Below, piece after piece: positions 38,287 through 47,423 of a DNA stretch of 64,000 nucleotides. Positions within the stretch are counted from its first letter, which is position 1. Each line of letters starts with the position of its first letter. The DNA is taken from NCBI GenBank assembly GCA_018062345.1, contig JAGOSL010000004.1, forward strand, positions 35,281 through 99,280, given 5' to 3'. A program made the translations under genes and the position numbers. Under the pieces are notes generated by a model. It did no database searches and was not told where the DNA came from. It saw only the letters and a program-made list of their open reading frames with translations. Source of the DNA: Pseudomonadota bacterium. GTDB lineage: Bacteria > Pseudomonadota > Alphaproteobacteria > Paracaedibacterales > CAITNM01.

Positions 38287-40644
38287 ATGAAAAATTTATC
38301 ACAGAAAATTTTAGTGAGTATTGCCTTTACTTGCATACATAGTATATTTAACCCCTATGCAGCTGATTTGATTGCAGCATCCTCAAGAGAGCAATCAGAG
38401 GATCTATCAAAGATTGATAGTTTTTTAGAAACTTACCAGCCGCACCAGATATACGTACAAAATCAGACTGAAGCAGACATACAGTTATCAATTTTTCTAA
38501 AAAATGAAACAGTGCCTGGAGACAATACTATTGTTTCATGGGACGCATCAATCCCCTCATCACAAGTGGAAAAAATTATAGGCACCCCTATTTCTTCGGG
38601 TCATAAAATCCGAGTAAGAAATCATGGGGCACAAAGCTTTTATTACCCATCTTCTAACACAATAAATATTCCTTCTGGCAATACGCTCAAGTACAGTGCG
38701 CCAGATGAAGCATTTATGACAGGTCTAATGAGTGAATATCGCGGATCTGCAAACATTTTTCGCTCAGGTAACCACTGGGTAATAAATTTTTCTGAAAGCC
38801 CTTCTCAACCTTTTTATGAAAGAGACATCATACGACCATACTTTTCGTTAGAATACTATAATGCCACATATGGGCTTGATTTTACTCTTGAAGAAGCAAT
38901 GTCGCATTACCTTAATCAAGGAGTAAAACTTGGGTATAATCCTAATGAATGGTTTAATTCGGAAAAATATCAACATTATTTTGAAACAGAAATTAACCCG
39001 TTCATCGATTTCTTGTTGCAACGTCAAGTCTGCATAGAAAAAGAAGAAAGAATTTTAGAAATAAAACAAGACACAAGTGTTGAAGACTCTTTATTCACTC
39101 TTATTTACCAGCTGAGATATAAGGTCTTGCCTAAGCAGATTGCTCTAAAAACGCCAGAGATCTTACCACCCCACCTTTTGCAAGCCTTGGAAGAAAAAGG
39201 AATTCTTGTTAACTCATCTTCTTTAATACCAACAGAAACTATTTCCGGAAGTTTTATTGAGGATCGTGCCCCTTGGTTTAAAAAATATAGACGCATTCAG
39301 GCAAGAGACATTGTAGGAAAAGCATTTACTTTTGGGGCTTTTGAACATAATGAATCTGGTCCTTATATACAACGGTTTGCTCAATTCACCTTCACAGAGG
39401 GAGGAAGAATCTATCCATCGCCTCACGAAAATGAGGTAAATTACCGATTTACAAATAATAACCATTTAGAAATATTAGATTACAAAGGGGAGGTCACATC
39501 TCTTTTTATTGTCAAAAAGGAATCAAATTCAGGTTATTTCGGATTACTTGGTAAATTCATGCCAGATCGTCAAAGACACCATTTCTTATGCACAACAGAT
39601 AATGACACGCATATTTCTGACTTATTCTCCGATTTTATGGTCGATACACCAAGTCGGTTTGATATTTTTTATCATCCAGAACTTGTGCAATGTGACTACA
39701 CTTACAACAACGAATTTGAAGAAAGAGCACGGAGTGTCTTTGATCATGATAATGATTCACTAAAGTATCACCATAATCACATGCTCAAAAGAAGTGAAGA
39801 GTTGCTAGCATCAAAAAGAAAACTTCCTGCTTCTGAACGAATAGAAAAAATTTCTCATAATCTATGGCTAACAAATTTAGAAAGGCCCAGCTATCCTAAC
39901 TCTGCACTCATTGAATTGTGTTCAGCTCAATTAGGTAAGATGGATCTAATAAATAATTTTCGACACTTCATTTGGACAAATACTCCACTCGAGACATTAG
40001 AGCGAGAGTTACACTTACGCAATATTGATTACGAAAGAAAAGCCCCAGAAGAAGCTTTTGAAAAAGCAAGCATCAAAGCTGTTTGCGATAATCTCGTCAC
40101 GAATAAACTGTTTGGTATAGCTGTTAATCCATTAAAATTTTCTATTCTGGAAAAATTTGGTGGCATTGTTTTAGATTTGGGTGTTGTTTTGAAACCAAAA
40201 TATTATGAACTCTTAAGTCAATTTTCCTTTATTGGATCTAATGTACCTGAGTGGAAATGGGGGCTTGATATTTATTGTTTGGCAGCAAAATCTCATCATC
40301 CTATTTACAAAAAGATGGTTAACTTAATTTCAAATCTGGATAGCTTAACTACCGCTCAACGATCAGTTATAAAATACTCAGCGTTGGGGGATGTCTGCTG
40401 GATAGGACAAATGGTAACATATTACTTAGATGGCTTTAAGCAAGAAACGCCAACAATGCTTGCAGACTTTGGCTCATGTGTGTGGACACAACGTTCACGC
40501 ACTTGGTTGAATGGCACATCCGGCAATAGTGTCATAAGATTTGAACCACGCCATCAACTAGAAGGAAAAACTGTTTTGCCTATCTTTAGTCAAACGATAG
40601 AAGAAAAAATTACAGAAGAAAATTCAGTATCAGAAAATATATAA
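38287..40644 (+). CDS. Large exported glycosyltransferase-like protein
   Basis: About 785 residues from the ATG at 38287, chosen because AAGGA lies 10 bases before it; a GTG at 38251 is also open. Signal peptide MKNLSQKILVSIAFTCIHSI. Next comes the island's shared beta-rich module (IYVQNQTEADIQLSIF), then a segment FSLEYYNATYGLDFTLEEA continuing to HYLNQGVKLGYNPNEWF that matches the repeat module of surface-polysaccharide glycosyltransferases. The C-terminal domain is sugar-transferase-like (KISHNLWLTNLERP, FRHFIWTNTPLE, EKFGGIVLDLGVVLK). The usual D-x-D is D630-L-G632, so one acidic residue is lost. Activity is doubtful. Confidence 0.68.
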   Translation: MKNLSQKILVSIAFTCIHSIFNPYAADLIAASSREQSEDLSKIDSFLETYQPHQIYVQNQTEADIQLSIFLKNETVPGDNTIVSWDASIPSSQVEKIIGTPISSGHKIRVRNHGAQSFYYPSSNTINIPSGNTLKYSAPDEAFMTGLMSEYRGSANIFRSGNHWVINFSESPSQPFYERDIIRPYFSLEYYNATYGLDFTLEEAMSHYLNQGVKLGYNPNEWFNSEKYQHYFETEINPFIDFLLQRQVCIEKEERILEIKQDTSVEDSLFTLIYQLRYKVLPKQIALKTPEILPPHLLQALEEKGILVNSSSLIPTETISGSFIEDRAPWFKKYRRIQARDIVGKAFTFGAFEHNESGPYIQRFAQFTFTEGGRIYPSPHENEVNYRFTNNNHLEILDYKGEVTSLFIVKKESNSGYFGLLGKFMPDRQRHHFLCTTDNDTHISDLFSDFMVDTPSRFDIFYHPELVQCDYTYNNEFEERARSVFDHDNDSLKYHHNHMLKRSEELLASKRKLPASERIEKISHNLWLTNLERPSYPNSALIELCSAQLGKMDLINNFRHFIWTNTPLETLERELHLRNIDYERKAPEEAFEKASIKAVCDNLVTNKLFGIAVNPLKFSILEKFGGIVLDLGVVLKPKYYELLSQFSFIGSNVPEWKWGLDIYCLAAKSHHPIYKKMVNLISNLDSLTTAQRSVIKYSALGDVCWIGQMVTYYLDGFKQETPTMLADFGSCVWTQRSRTWLNGTSGNSVIRFEPRHQLEGKTVLPIFSQTIEEKITEENSVSENI

Positions 40645-40650
40645 ACTTAA

Positions 40651-40687
40651 ATTTTACTCGGCAAGCCAAAATCTTGCCGAGTAAAAT
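40651..40687. terminator. Bidirectional terminator between convergent genes
   Basis: A perfect 15-bp inverted repeat (40651-40665 and 40673-40687) around a 7-base loop. The GC-rich core CTCGGCAAG is flanked by TTTT/AAAA, so a T-run follows the stem on each strand. It lies between the stop codons of two convergent genes (40644 and 40691), the textbook place for a shared terminator. Confidence 0.88.
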
Positions 40688-40690
40688 CCC

Positions 40691-42181
40691 TTAAACTTCT
40701 TCTGTTATTTTTTTCTTCTTTTGTAAAATCTCCCCTGCTTTTCTCAGAGCAGCGTCAGTAACTTGGTCCATGTTGTAATACTTAAATTCAGCCAAGCGCC
40801 CGATAAAAGTTACATCCTCACGAGATACTGCAAGCACTTGATATCGCTGTAGAGCCTCATTATTTTCCGCAGACAAAACTGGATAAAGTGGCTCACGCTC
40901 AGCATTAACGTCAGTCGGGTATTCCCTAAGTAAAGTTGTGCCAGCGTGCACCTGACCTGTTAAATGTTTAAACTCAGTAATGCGTGTAAAATCATAATTG
41001 TTAGGATAATTTACAGTTCCAACTTCTTGATAATGAGAAGTTTCAGGCAGATGTTCAAACTCAAACCTTAAAGAACGATATGGTAATGGTCCGAATTGGT
41101 AATTGAAAAAACTATCTATTGCTCCTGTAAAGATAAGATGACCACAGCTTAAAGAATTCTGCACACTTAAGTAATCATACCCACATAAAGTAGTTATACC
41201 TGGATGATCTAGCATTCTTTTAAACATTGCTGTGTAACCATCTGCTGGCATCATTTGATAAGTATCTGCAAAATAACGATCGTCTGTATTTGTTCGAGTT
41301 GGAATTCTTCTTAAAACCTCTGGCGATAAATCTTTTAAGTCTAATCCTCCCCATTGTTTCGCAGTATAATTTCTGAAAAATTTATCACACAAATCCGATC
41401 CAACCAGGGACAATACGACATCTTCACTGTTGCGAATTTCGGTGCATGGAACTTTAACAGAATCCAAATATTCCTGACATTCTTCTGGGGTTTTTAAGTC
41501 TAACCCGTAAAGCTCATTTAGAGTTGTTCTATTAATCGGCATAGGATAGGTTTTACCATCCGCTATATCTACAACAGATCGCACTCGATGTTCGTAAAAA
41601 CGCCAAGTTGTAAATCTTGACAAGAATTCAAGAACATCTTTGCTATTGGTATGGAAAATATGGGGGCCATGCAAATGTATCAATACACCGTGTTCATCAT
41701 AGAGATCATGTGCATTCCCACCTACATAAGGTCTCTTATCTATAACCAAGACGGAGTACCCAGCATCTGCAAAATGACGCGCCACTGTAGAACCTGCAAA
41801 CCCTGCACCTGCAACAATAAAGTCCCAAGCTTTTGCACAAACCTGTTCAAGTTTTTGTGTAGACTGCCTCGCATATTGTAGCAGTGGTGTTTCAGCACCT
41901 GTCGTTTCTGCAGAAATATCTAGCCAGTGATTCGGACGATTGCCTAATTGCGCCCCTTTTTGATTATAGTGATCGTAGGCTTGCTCTTTAGGAATTTCAT
42001 AAGCCTTGTGATAAAAATCTTTGTCAAAAAATGATTCAGCCAACGTTTCAGCTGCCCACCCATAATGCAATGTAGCTATTATAAAATACTTAAATGTTGC
42101 TTGAATAATCTGCCTCAGTCCTAGATAAAAGCGATGATTCACAGACGAGACATCACTTCCTTTTGTTAATAAGCTTCTCAT
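40691..42181 (-). CDS. glf: UDP-galactopyranose mutase with N-terminal hydrophobic extension
   Basis: Flavoenzyme that interconverts UDP-galactopyranose and UDP-galactofuranose. The catalytic part starts near residue 110 with the FAD motif FIVAGAGFAGSTVARHFAD and continues with LHGPHIFHTNS, NYTAKQWGGLDLKDL, RTNTDDRYFADTYQMMP, LIFTGAIDSFFNYQFG and FIGRLAEFKYYNMDQV. The preceding 105 residues are unusual: a hydrophobic helix (FKYFIIATLHYGWAAE) and a module DFYHKAYE...HYNQKGAQLG..PNHWLD also found in the 38287 gene. The start at 42181 is set by GGAG 7 bases upstream. It is the only minus-strand enzyme of this cluster whose cofactor would be expected in the cytoplasm. Confidence 0.88.
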   Translation of the reverse strand: MRSLLTKGSDVSSVNHRFYLGLRQIIQATFKYFIIATLHYGWAAETLAESFFDKDFYHKAYEIPKEQAYDHYNQKGAQLGNRPNHWLDISAETTGAETPLLQYARQSTQKLEQVCAKAWDFIVAGAGFAGSTVARHFADAGYSVLVIDKRPYVGGNAHDLYDEHGVLIHLHGPHIFHTNSKDVLEFLSRFTTWRFYEHRVRSVVDIADGKTYPMPINRTTLNELYGLDLKTPEECQEYLDSVKVPCTEIRNSEDVVLSLVGSDLCDKFFRNYTAKQWGGLDLKDLSPEVLRRIPTRTNTDDRYFADTYQMMPADGYTAMFKRMLDHPGITTLCGYDYLSVQNSLSCGHLIFTGAIDSFFNYQFGPLPYRSLRFEFEHLPETSHYQEVGTVNYPNNYDFTRITEFKHLTGQVHAGTTLLREYPTDVNAEREPLYPVLSAENNEALQRYQVLAVSREDVTFIGRLAEFKYYNMDQVTDAALRKAGEILQKKKKITEEV

Positions 42182-42317
42182 ATAATTCTCCATATGAAAT
42201 AAGAGTTTTAGTAAAGATCATAAAAAATAGATCTACCTTGACTCTACGAAGCTAAATATTAACAAAAGGTTAATGAGAATTCACATGCATTTTTTGAGAT
42301 GATCAAAAACCCCGGTA

Positions 42318-43874
42318 TCAAAGCAGAAGAATCGTATCCATGTCCTCCATTAGAGGAAAATCTGGAATTGTGCTGTATCCCAAAAGCTCAAAGTCTTTTT
42401 TACATAAATCTAGAACTAAATTGACTTCTCTTTGTGAATAATAATCAGATTTTCTGACTGCGGCTTTAGTTGCATGCTCAGCCGAAAAATAATTTCCCGG
42501 TTTTCCTGGAAGACCTAATTGACTCATCACTTCTTGAAACTCTTGATCAAATTTTTCGAGATGTACAATTTTATCATATGGAACTATCGGAAGCATAGTA
42601 ACGCACCACATTGGTTTGAAATGATCGTTAAGCTCTTTAAGTGATTTTTCTTTTAACCTTCTTAAAAATTGCTCAAAAGAAATTTTTTGATAAATATTGA
42701 AACCTAAATCCTGTCTTGGCCATGTTTCTCTTGTAAGAAAAACCCTCCCAGCACTATCTCTGGTCCAAACTTCCTTTACTTTTGCAATCTTATCTAAATA
42801 TGCTGATAAAACTCTACTAAAAGGGTTACGAACACAAGTAAATTTGAAAAATTCATTACTCAGCAAACGCTGATATCGCTCTGCAATTTCAAAAGGAGGC
42901 CTGTGAAACCCTCTAGGCTCAGGAAATTCTAACAATCTATCCGCTTCATAAGAGCCCAATGCTCTTGTTATCGTGTTACAACCACATTTTTCATTGACTA
43001 CATAAATGTAATTCTTTCCAAATCGGGTATTATCAGGAGCTCCAACCTCTTCTAAAAAAATCTGAAGGCTATGCTCTGAAGGAGTTTCCACGATAGGCCG
43101 TACAAAATCTCCTGCTGTCCAATAATCTTTACCTCCTAAGTTAGCATGGTAGATAGATTGTTTTATAACTTTCATAAACGGCAGCTGATCCCTCACCATA
43201 CCACTAGAAAAGCGTACGGCCTCATCCATGGTTGTAAACGTTGCAATATGTGCTGCATTTGATATTTCAGCATCTCCAGAGCTTGTTCTATTCAACAAAC
43301 TAACAGACTGCTCATAATTAATACTTGAGCGGTAAATTAATTGTTCATCTGTCTGTGGCCAAAAACCTACAGGCACGTTGGGATCAAATCCACTATACGT
43401 ACAAGACGGCAACCTTAGAGCTGAAGTCCTCTCACTCAAAATTTCTGCCAGCGGCTTATGCAAACATAAAATTTGCCTGTCTGTTAATTGTAAAATCCAT
43501 CTCAACGAGCTCGGCAACGTTGAAGCAAATTCTGACCCTTCCTGTTGAGTAAGCGCGTTTAATGAACAATTATCAATCACCCGGTCATAAAACATTTTAA
43601 TTTTTTTTTCTTGGCTTTCACTTAACCCCAGGTGCACGATTTCAAAATTTCTGCAGCCCATGCGGTAATGCCATAATAAATTGGGGTAGATCATATCATC
43701 TTTTTCGCCCAAACGAATTTGTAAACCAAACGATTCAACTCCCTCGTCTTGACCTAAGTGCAACTGAGAAGCGTTAAATGAAGTTAACTCTTGATCTTCG
43801 CTATTTAAAACTTCGCTTGCTGCCAAACTTAGTGAACAAAAGACAAGAATACTTAAGAAATTTTTTATATACAT
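42318..43874 (-). CDS. Exported GT-like / carbohydrate sulfotransferase fusion
   Basis: A 518-residue protein with a signal peptide (MYIKNFLSILVFCSLSLAASE). The N-terminal part (about 50-160) has LGEKDDMIYPNLLWHYRMGC and FEIVHLGLSESQ, like the start of GT92/GT2-type glycosyltransferases, but no clear DxD is visible. The C-terminal part is a Golgi-type carbohydrate sulfotransferase domain: the PAPS 5'-phosphosulfate loop is VNEKCGCNTITRALG (about 290) and the 3'-phosphate region is FKFTCVRNPFSRVLSAYLDK (about 343). It ends DKIVHLEKFDQEF. Such enzymes sulfate glycans; export of one by a bacterium is uncommon. A terminator lies upstream, so the gene has its own promoter. Confidence 0.78.
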   Translation of the reverse strand: MYIKNFLSILVFCSLSLAASEVLNSEDQELTSFNASQLHLGQDEGVESFGLQIRLGEKDDMIYPNLLWHYRMGCRNFEIVHLGLSESQEKKIKMFYDRVIDNCSLNALTQQEGSEFASTLPSSLRWILQLTDRQILCLHKPLAEILSERTSALRLPSCTYSGFDPNVPVGFWPQTDEQLIYRSSINYEQSVSLLNRTSSGDAEISNAAHIATFTTMDEAVRFSSGMVRDQLPFMKVIKQSIYHANLGGKDYWTAGDFVRPIVETPSEHSLQIFLEEVGAPDNTRFGKNYIYVVNEKCGCNTITRALGSYEADRLLEFPEPRGFHRPPFEIAERYQRLLSNEFFKFTCVRNPFSRVLSAYLDKIAKVKEVWTRDSAGRVFLTRETWPRQDLGFNIYQKISFEQFLRRLKEKSLKELNDHFKPMWCVTMLPIVPYDKIVHLEKFDQEFQEVMSQLGLPGKPGNYFSAEHATKAAVRKSDYYSQREVNLVLDLCKKDFELLGYSTIPDFPLMEDMDTILLL

Positions 43875-43936
43875 AAATACTGTATTTCATTGAAATTTAT
43901 AATAAACATACTATATTGTTTTTGTTAATTTTAAGT

Positions 43937-43973
43937 AAAAACCCCCACAGAAAAAATACTGCGAGGGTTTTTT
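43937..43973 (-). terminator. Intrinsic terminator after the NHL gene
   Basis: A 14-bp stem with two G-T pairs (43937-43950 with 43959-43972) and an 8-base loop. Read on the minus strand it begins AAAAACCCTCGCAG, ends GGGGGTTTTT and is followed by an A/T-rich stretch. It lies 15 bases beyond the stop of the minus-strand NHL gene and ahead of the next gene on that strand. It could also act on the plus strand. Confidence 0.8.
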
Positions 43974-43987
43974 ATAGATTATTTTTA

Positions 43988-45769
43988 TTAGATTACATCT
44001 ACATTTTCTGAAAATGTTGAATTTGCCCCCAAGACTATTTTTCCACCAGAAGAAACTTTTAATCCTGAGCCCCCAACAGTGCCCTGCTGTACGTTGGTAT
44101 TTGCATCAACGACAATTGAACCTGTTGAACCAATATGCAGACCTGAAGGCACTGCCCCAAGGCCAACATTTTGAGTAAACTTTGCCACACTATCAACTTC
44201 TACAGGGACACCCGCATTAGGCAGTACAGCACCCTCACGAATTTCTAGAACTCCCTCATCAATATCAACAGGCACCCTAGAAGAGCCTAAATCAGAATCA
44301 ACAGCAAGAGTGGCTGGACCCTTCTTTGTCATTGTTTTATCGCCTTCTGGGGCCCTGTTAAGAACAGTGGTTCCTGTGTCTACTTGCAGATTTGCAGGTG
44401 CATTAAATGTTAATTGCCCTGTCGTTGCAGCACTTGTTTTAAGCGTTGCTGGATCCCCTATAATATCGTTAAATATGACATCTACAGGATCACTGGTTTC
44501 TAATTCACCATCCACGATTTCAACAGCTTTTATTTGGCTTCCTGAAGGCACAACAGCTTTACCGCCGCCGCCTATAATAGCTGTATTCACCCCTGAAACT
44601 GGTAGATTTTCTGGTGTAGTTGACGAAATAGTATATGACTGTGTCGGGGGGGTCAGCTTGCGAATACGGTTATTATCTGCATCTGCAATAAAAAGAGAAC
44701 CCAAATTGTCAAAAGATATTTGTTGAGGAGCATTTAGCATGGCAGCTGTTGCTAGTCCACCATCTCCTGAATAGCCACCTGCACCTGTTCCAGCAATAGT
44801 GCTAATAATACCGTCAGTACCGATCATACGGACGGCATTGTTAAGTGTATCAGCAACATAAACATTCGGTGGAGATGCATCATTTACACAAATTCCTTGA
44901 GGACTACGGAGCTTAGCAGCTGTTGCTAGTCCACCATCTCCTGAATAGTCAGCATCACCTGTTCCAGCAATAGTGGTAATGTTACCACCAACTGTAAACC
45001 TTTTAACACAGTTATTACCGGTATCAGCAATATAAATGTTGGGAGGAGACGCAAGATCTGCACAAATTGCCTGTGGAACATTCAGTTGAGCCAGTGTTGC
45101 AAGCCCTGCTTCGCCTGAGTTTCCTATAGTTCCAGTTCCAGCAATAGTAATAATATTACCACCTAGCGTAAACATTCTGATGCAACTGTTACCTGTATCA
45201 GCAATATAAATATTACCTAAGTGGTCCACAAAAATTCCGTAAGGTTTATTGAGCTTGGCAGAAATCGCTGTACCACCATCACCTGAATAGCCAGCCACAC
45301 CTGTTCCGGCAATAGTAGTAACATTGCCATTAATATCATACATTAATATGACGTCATTAAATGTGTCTGCAACATACAATCTGCCTGAAACATCAAAACA
45401 CATTGCATAAGGTTCAACTAGAGCACCAGAAGATACGCCACTGTTATTATAAGTACCTGGATTACCGCCATAGTATCCAGTGTATGCCCCACCTATAAAA
45501 GTAGAGATATTACCAGTGCTATCATCAACTTTTCTGATATTGCTACTGCTAGTGTTTGCTATATAAATATCATCTGTGGCCGATATACAAACACCGTGTG
45601 GACTACTCAAGGTAGCGGAAGTCGCTGGCCCTCCGTCACCAGTGTTCCCGTATGCCCCGGTACCAGCGACTGTAGAAATTTCATAACTTACAGCAGAACA
45701 AAGACTGCCAGACTGCATTAGGCCAATAATAGCCCCTGCAAATATTTTAACAAATTCCTTTTTTTTCAT
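43988..45769 (-). CDS. Exported NHL-repeat protein with autotransporter-passenger-like tail
   Basis: A 593-residue protein beginning with a signal peptide (FAGAIIGLMQSGSLCSAVSYE). Residues about 28-390 hold six NHL repeats with the consensus ITTIAGTGxxGYSGDGG, ATAAxLNxPxGIxVD and NIYIADTGNNxIRK, which should form a beta-propeller. Residues about 390-593 form Gly/Asn/Val-rich beta-strand segments such as TMTKKGPATLAVDSDLG and GLKVSSGGKIVLGANSTF, like autotransporter beta-helix passengers, but no beta-barrel or sorting signal follows. Nearly identical 55-60 bp DNA repeats occur within the propeller (for example 44745-44805 and 44925-44985). It may be a secreted adhesin or a truncated autotransporter. 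Confidence 0.75.
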   Translation of the reverse strand: MKKKEFVKIFAGAIIGLMQSGSLCSAVSYEISTVAGTGAYGNTGDGGPATSATLSSPHGVCISATDDIYIANTSSSNIRKVDDSTGNISTFIGGAYTGYYGGNPGTYNNSGVSSGALVEPYAMCFDVSGRLYVADTFNDVILMYDINGNVTTIAGTGVAGYSGDGGTAISAKLNKPYGIFVDHLGNIYIADTGNSCIRMFTLGGNIITIAGTGTIGNSGEAGLATLAQLNVPQAICADLASPPNIYIADTGNNCVKRFTVGGNITTIAGTGDADYSGDGGLATAAKLRSPQGICVNDASPPNVYVADTLNNAVRMIGTDGIISTIAGTGAGGYSGDGGLATAAMLNAPQQISFDNLGSLFIADADNNRIRKLTPPTQSYTISSTTPENLPVSGVNTAIIGGGGKAVVPSGSQIKAVEIVDGELETSDPVDVIFNDIIGDPATLKTSAATTGQLTFNAPANLQVDTGTTVLNRAPEGDKTMTKKGPATLAVDSDLGSSRVPVDIDEGVLEIREGAVLPNAGVPVEVDSVAKFTQNVGLGAVPSGLHIGSTGSIVVDANTNVQQGTVGGSGLKVSSGGKIVLGANSTFSENVDVI

Positions 45770-46007
45770 TTAAAATCACCCAAATTTTTTAATCTGATTA
45801 CATCTTGAAGAAGGGAGATTAAAAAAACGTTAAGAGATTTTTTGCTAATTTTTATTAAATTTTTTTTAAAATAAATATGAATTTTAGTAAGAAATTAAAA
45901 GCTTCAATCAATATTTTATAAATATAATCACCCAACGATTAACCGCTTATTCATAGGTGCGCGCACAAAATAATTCCAAGTGTTCTTTATCAACTAAAAG
46001 CAAAGCA

Positions 46008-47402
46008 ATGATCAACCCAAAAATGATTATCAAAACTGTTTATTGTACACTACCATTGCTGTTTGCAGCCGAGCCACAAAGCTTGGTGATGCCCCATGAT
46101 TGGATAGATCGCTCAGATGTATTTAATTATGAAGAAGACTTAAAAGCATTGCTGCGAAAATGTAAGGTATCTGGAGCCCTTACAATTAAGAATAATACCG
46201 ACAATCCGGTCTGTGTTAAAGCTTTTGGAAAAGTAGATGCAGCTACTGAGTTAATAGACATTGATTTAACTATTAATGCAGGCGAGACAAACGCAACTCT
46301 TAATTTTTTTGTTTATGAAAATTTCAAACTTAATACTGGTTCTTTTGGGTTTTTAAATTTTTATACCACACAAAGCGGGTTTGAGGTTTCTGTAGAACAA
46401 CAGCCCATGCTGCTTTTCCCGCAACGCAGTTCCCCTTTCTCTTTTGCACCTACTATAAATTCAAGTTTTTTAAACTTAAGTCTATTTGAAATAAATGCGC
46501 GATTATTTGAAAAAAAAGTGTGCGCGCAAGAAAAAATTATTTCAGCAGATTTATTTCAACAACGAGAGAACTTATACAAAGAGCATTGCTTAGAAGAAAT
46601 TATGAAATCACCTCTGCCAATAGCCCCCAGAATTCCACTTAATCTTTTTAGCATTTGGCTCACAAACATTGATGATCCAAAAATGCCTGACACAGAATTC
46701 ATTGAAATTGCAAAAGCCAACTCAAGAAACAACCCCCATGCAGATGGCTGGAATTATTACTTTCTTGTACAAGACATATTACTTGCGCCAATGACAACAG
46801 CTTTTGAGGGAACCGATATACAGGTTATAGCGTTTGCTGAGCTATTGGGCACCTTAGAATTGCAAGCTGAATTTGATGAAGCTTTAGCTGAAAATAACTT
46901 TGGCAGATCCAGTGACATTCTTCGTGTAGAAGCGCTCAGAAAAATGGGCGGAGCATACTTAGATACAGATTTATTGGTTTTTCATTCCCTAAAACCATAT
47001 TTTTATTTTTACGATTCTGTTTTTGGAGTTGAGCCGACATCTGTATATATTGGCAATGCATTCATGGCATGTAAGACTGATCATCCAATTACTAATGAGC
47101 TTACAAATTTGATCAGAAGAAATTTGCAGCACATGAGAAATAGAAATAAAAAATTCTATACTGAAATCCCCCCTGATAAAAAGCTTAATGCAATACTGCA
47201 AACTGGACCTTGCGCGGTAAGTATTGCTTTTTTTAAGGCCGCAAATCGTGATGGGAACGTAGATATTGCTATGCCACCTGAAGTGTTTTTTCCAGGCATA
47301 AGTTTAGGATGTCCAGAATCAGGAATTCCAGGTATTGAGGATGCTATGGGCATTTCAACCGCAACATTGCACTTATGGAGAAACAGCTGGACAGGCAAAT
47401 AA
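46008..47402 (+). CDS. Exported DXD glycosyltransferase-like protein (DxD intact)
   Basis: 464 residues from the ATG at 46008; a GTG at 45957 is also open but its extension is polar. It carries a short hydrophobic N-terminus (MIIKTVYCTLPLLFAAE), the shared beta-rich module (LTIKNNTDNPVCVKAFG) and a C-terminal sugar-transferase domain. The motif RKMGGAYLDTDLLVF (Asp319 and Asp321) is the full DXD site of the OCH1/TcdA-type family, and FIEIAKANSRNNPH and FGRSSDILRVEALRK precede it. Of the three paralogues in the island it alone has both aspartates, so it is the likely active enzyme. It is the last chromosomal gene before the integrated element. Confidence 0.75.
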   Translation: MINPKMIIKTVYCTLPLLFAAEPQSLVMPHDWIDRSDVFNYEEDLKALLRKCKVSGALTIKNNTDNPVCVKAFGKVDAATELIDIDLTINAGETNATLNFFVYENFKLNTGSFGFLNFYTTQSGFEVSVEQQPMLLFPQRSSPFSFAPTINSSFLNLSLFEINARLFEKKVCAQEKIISADLFQQRENLYKEHCLEEIMKSPLPIAPRIPLNLFSIWLTNIDDPKMPDTEFIEIAKANSRNNPHADGWNYYFLVQDILLAPMTTAFEGTDIQVIAFAELLGTLELQAEFDEALAENNFGRSSDILRVEALRKMGGAYLDTDLLVFHSLKPYFYFYDSVFGVEPTSVYIGNAFMACKTDHPITNELTNLIRRNLQHMRNRNKKFYTEIPPDKKLNAILQTGPCAVSIAFFKAANRDGNVDIAMPPEVFFPGISLGCPESGIPGIEDAMGISTATLHLWRNSWTGK

Positions 47403-47423
47403 ACCCAAATGTTGTGCTTTCCT

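Noticed and set aside
44745..44985. CRISPR-like repeated DNA in the NHL gene
   Set aside because: The repeats are in-frame codons of NHL propeller blades, not short identical repeats with unique spacers.
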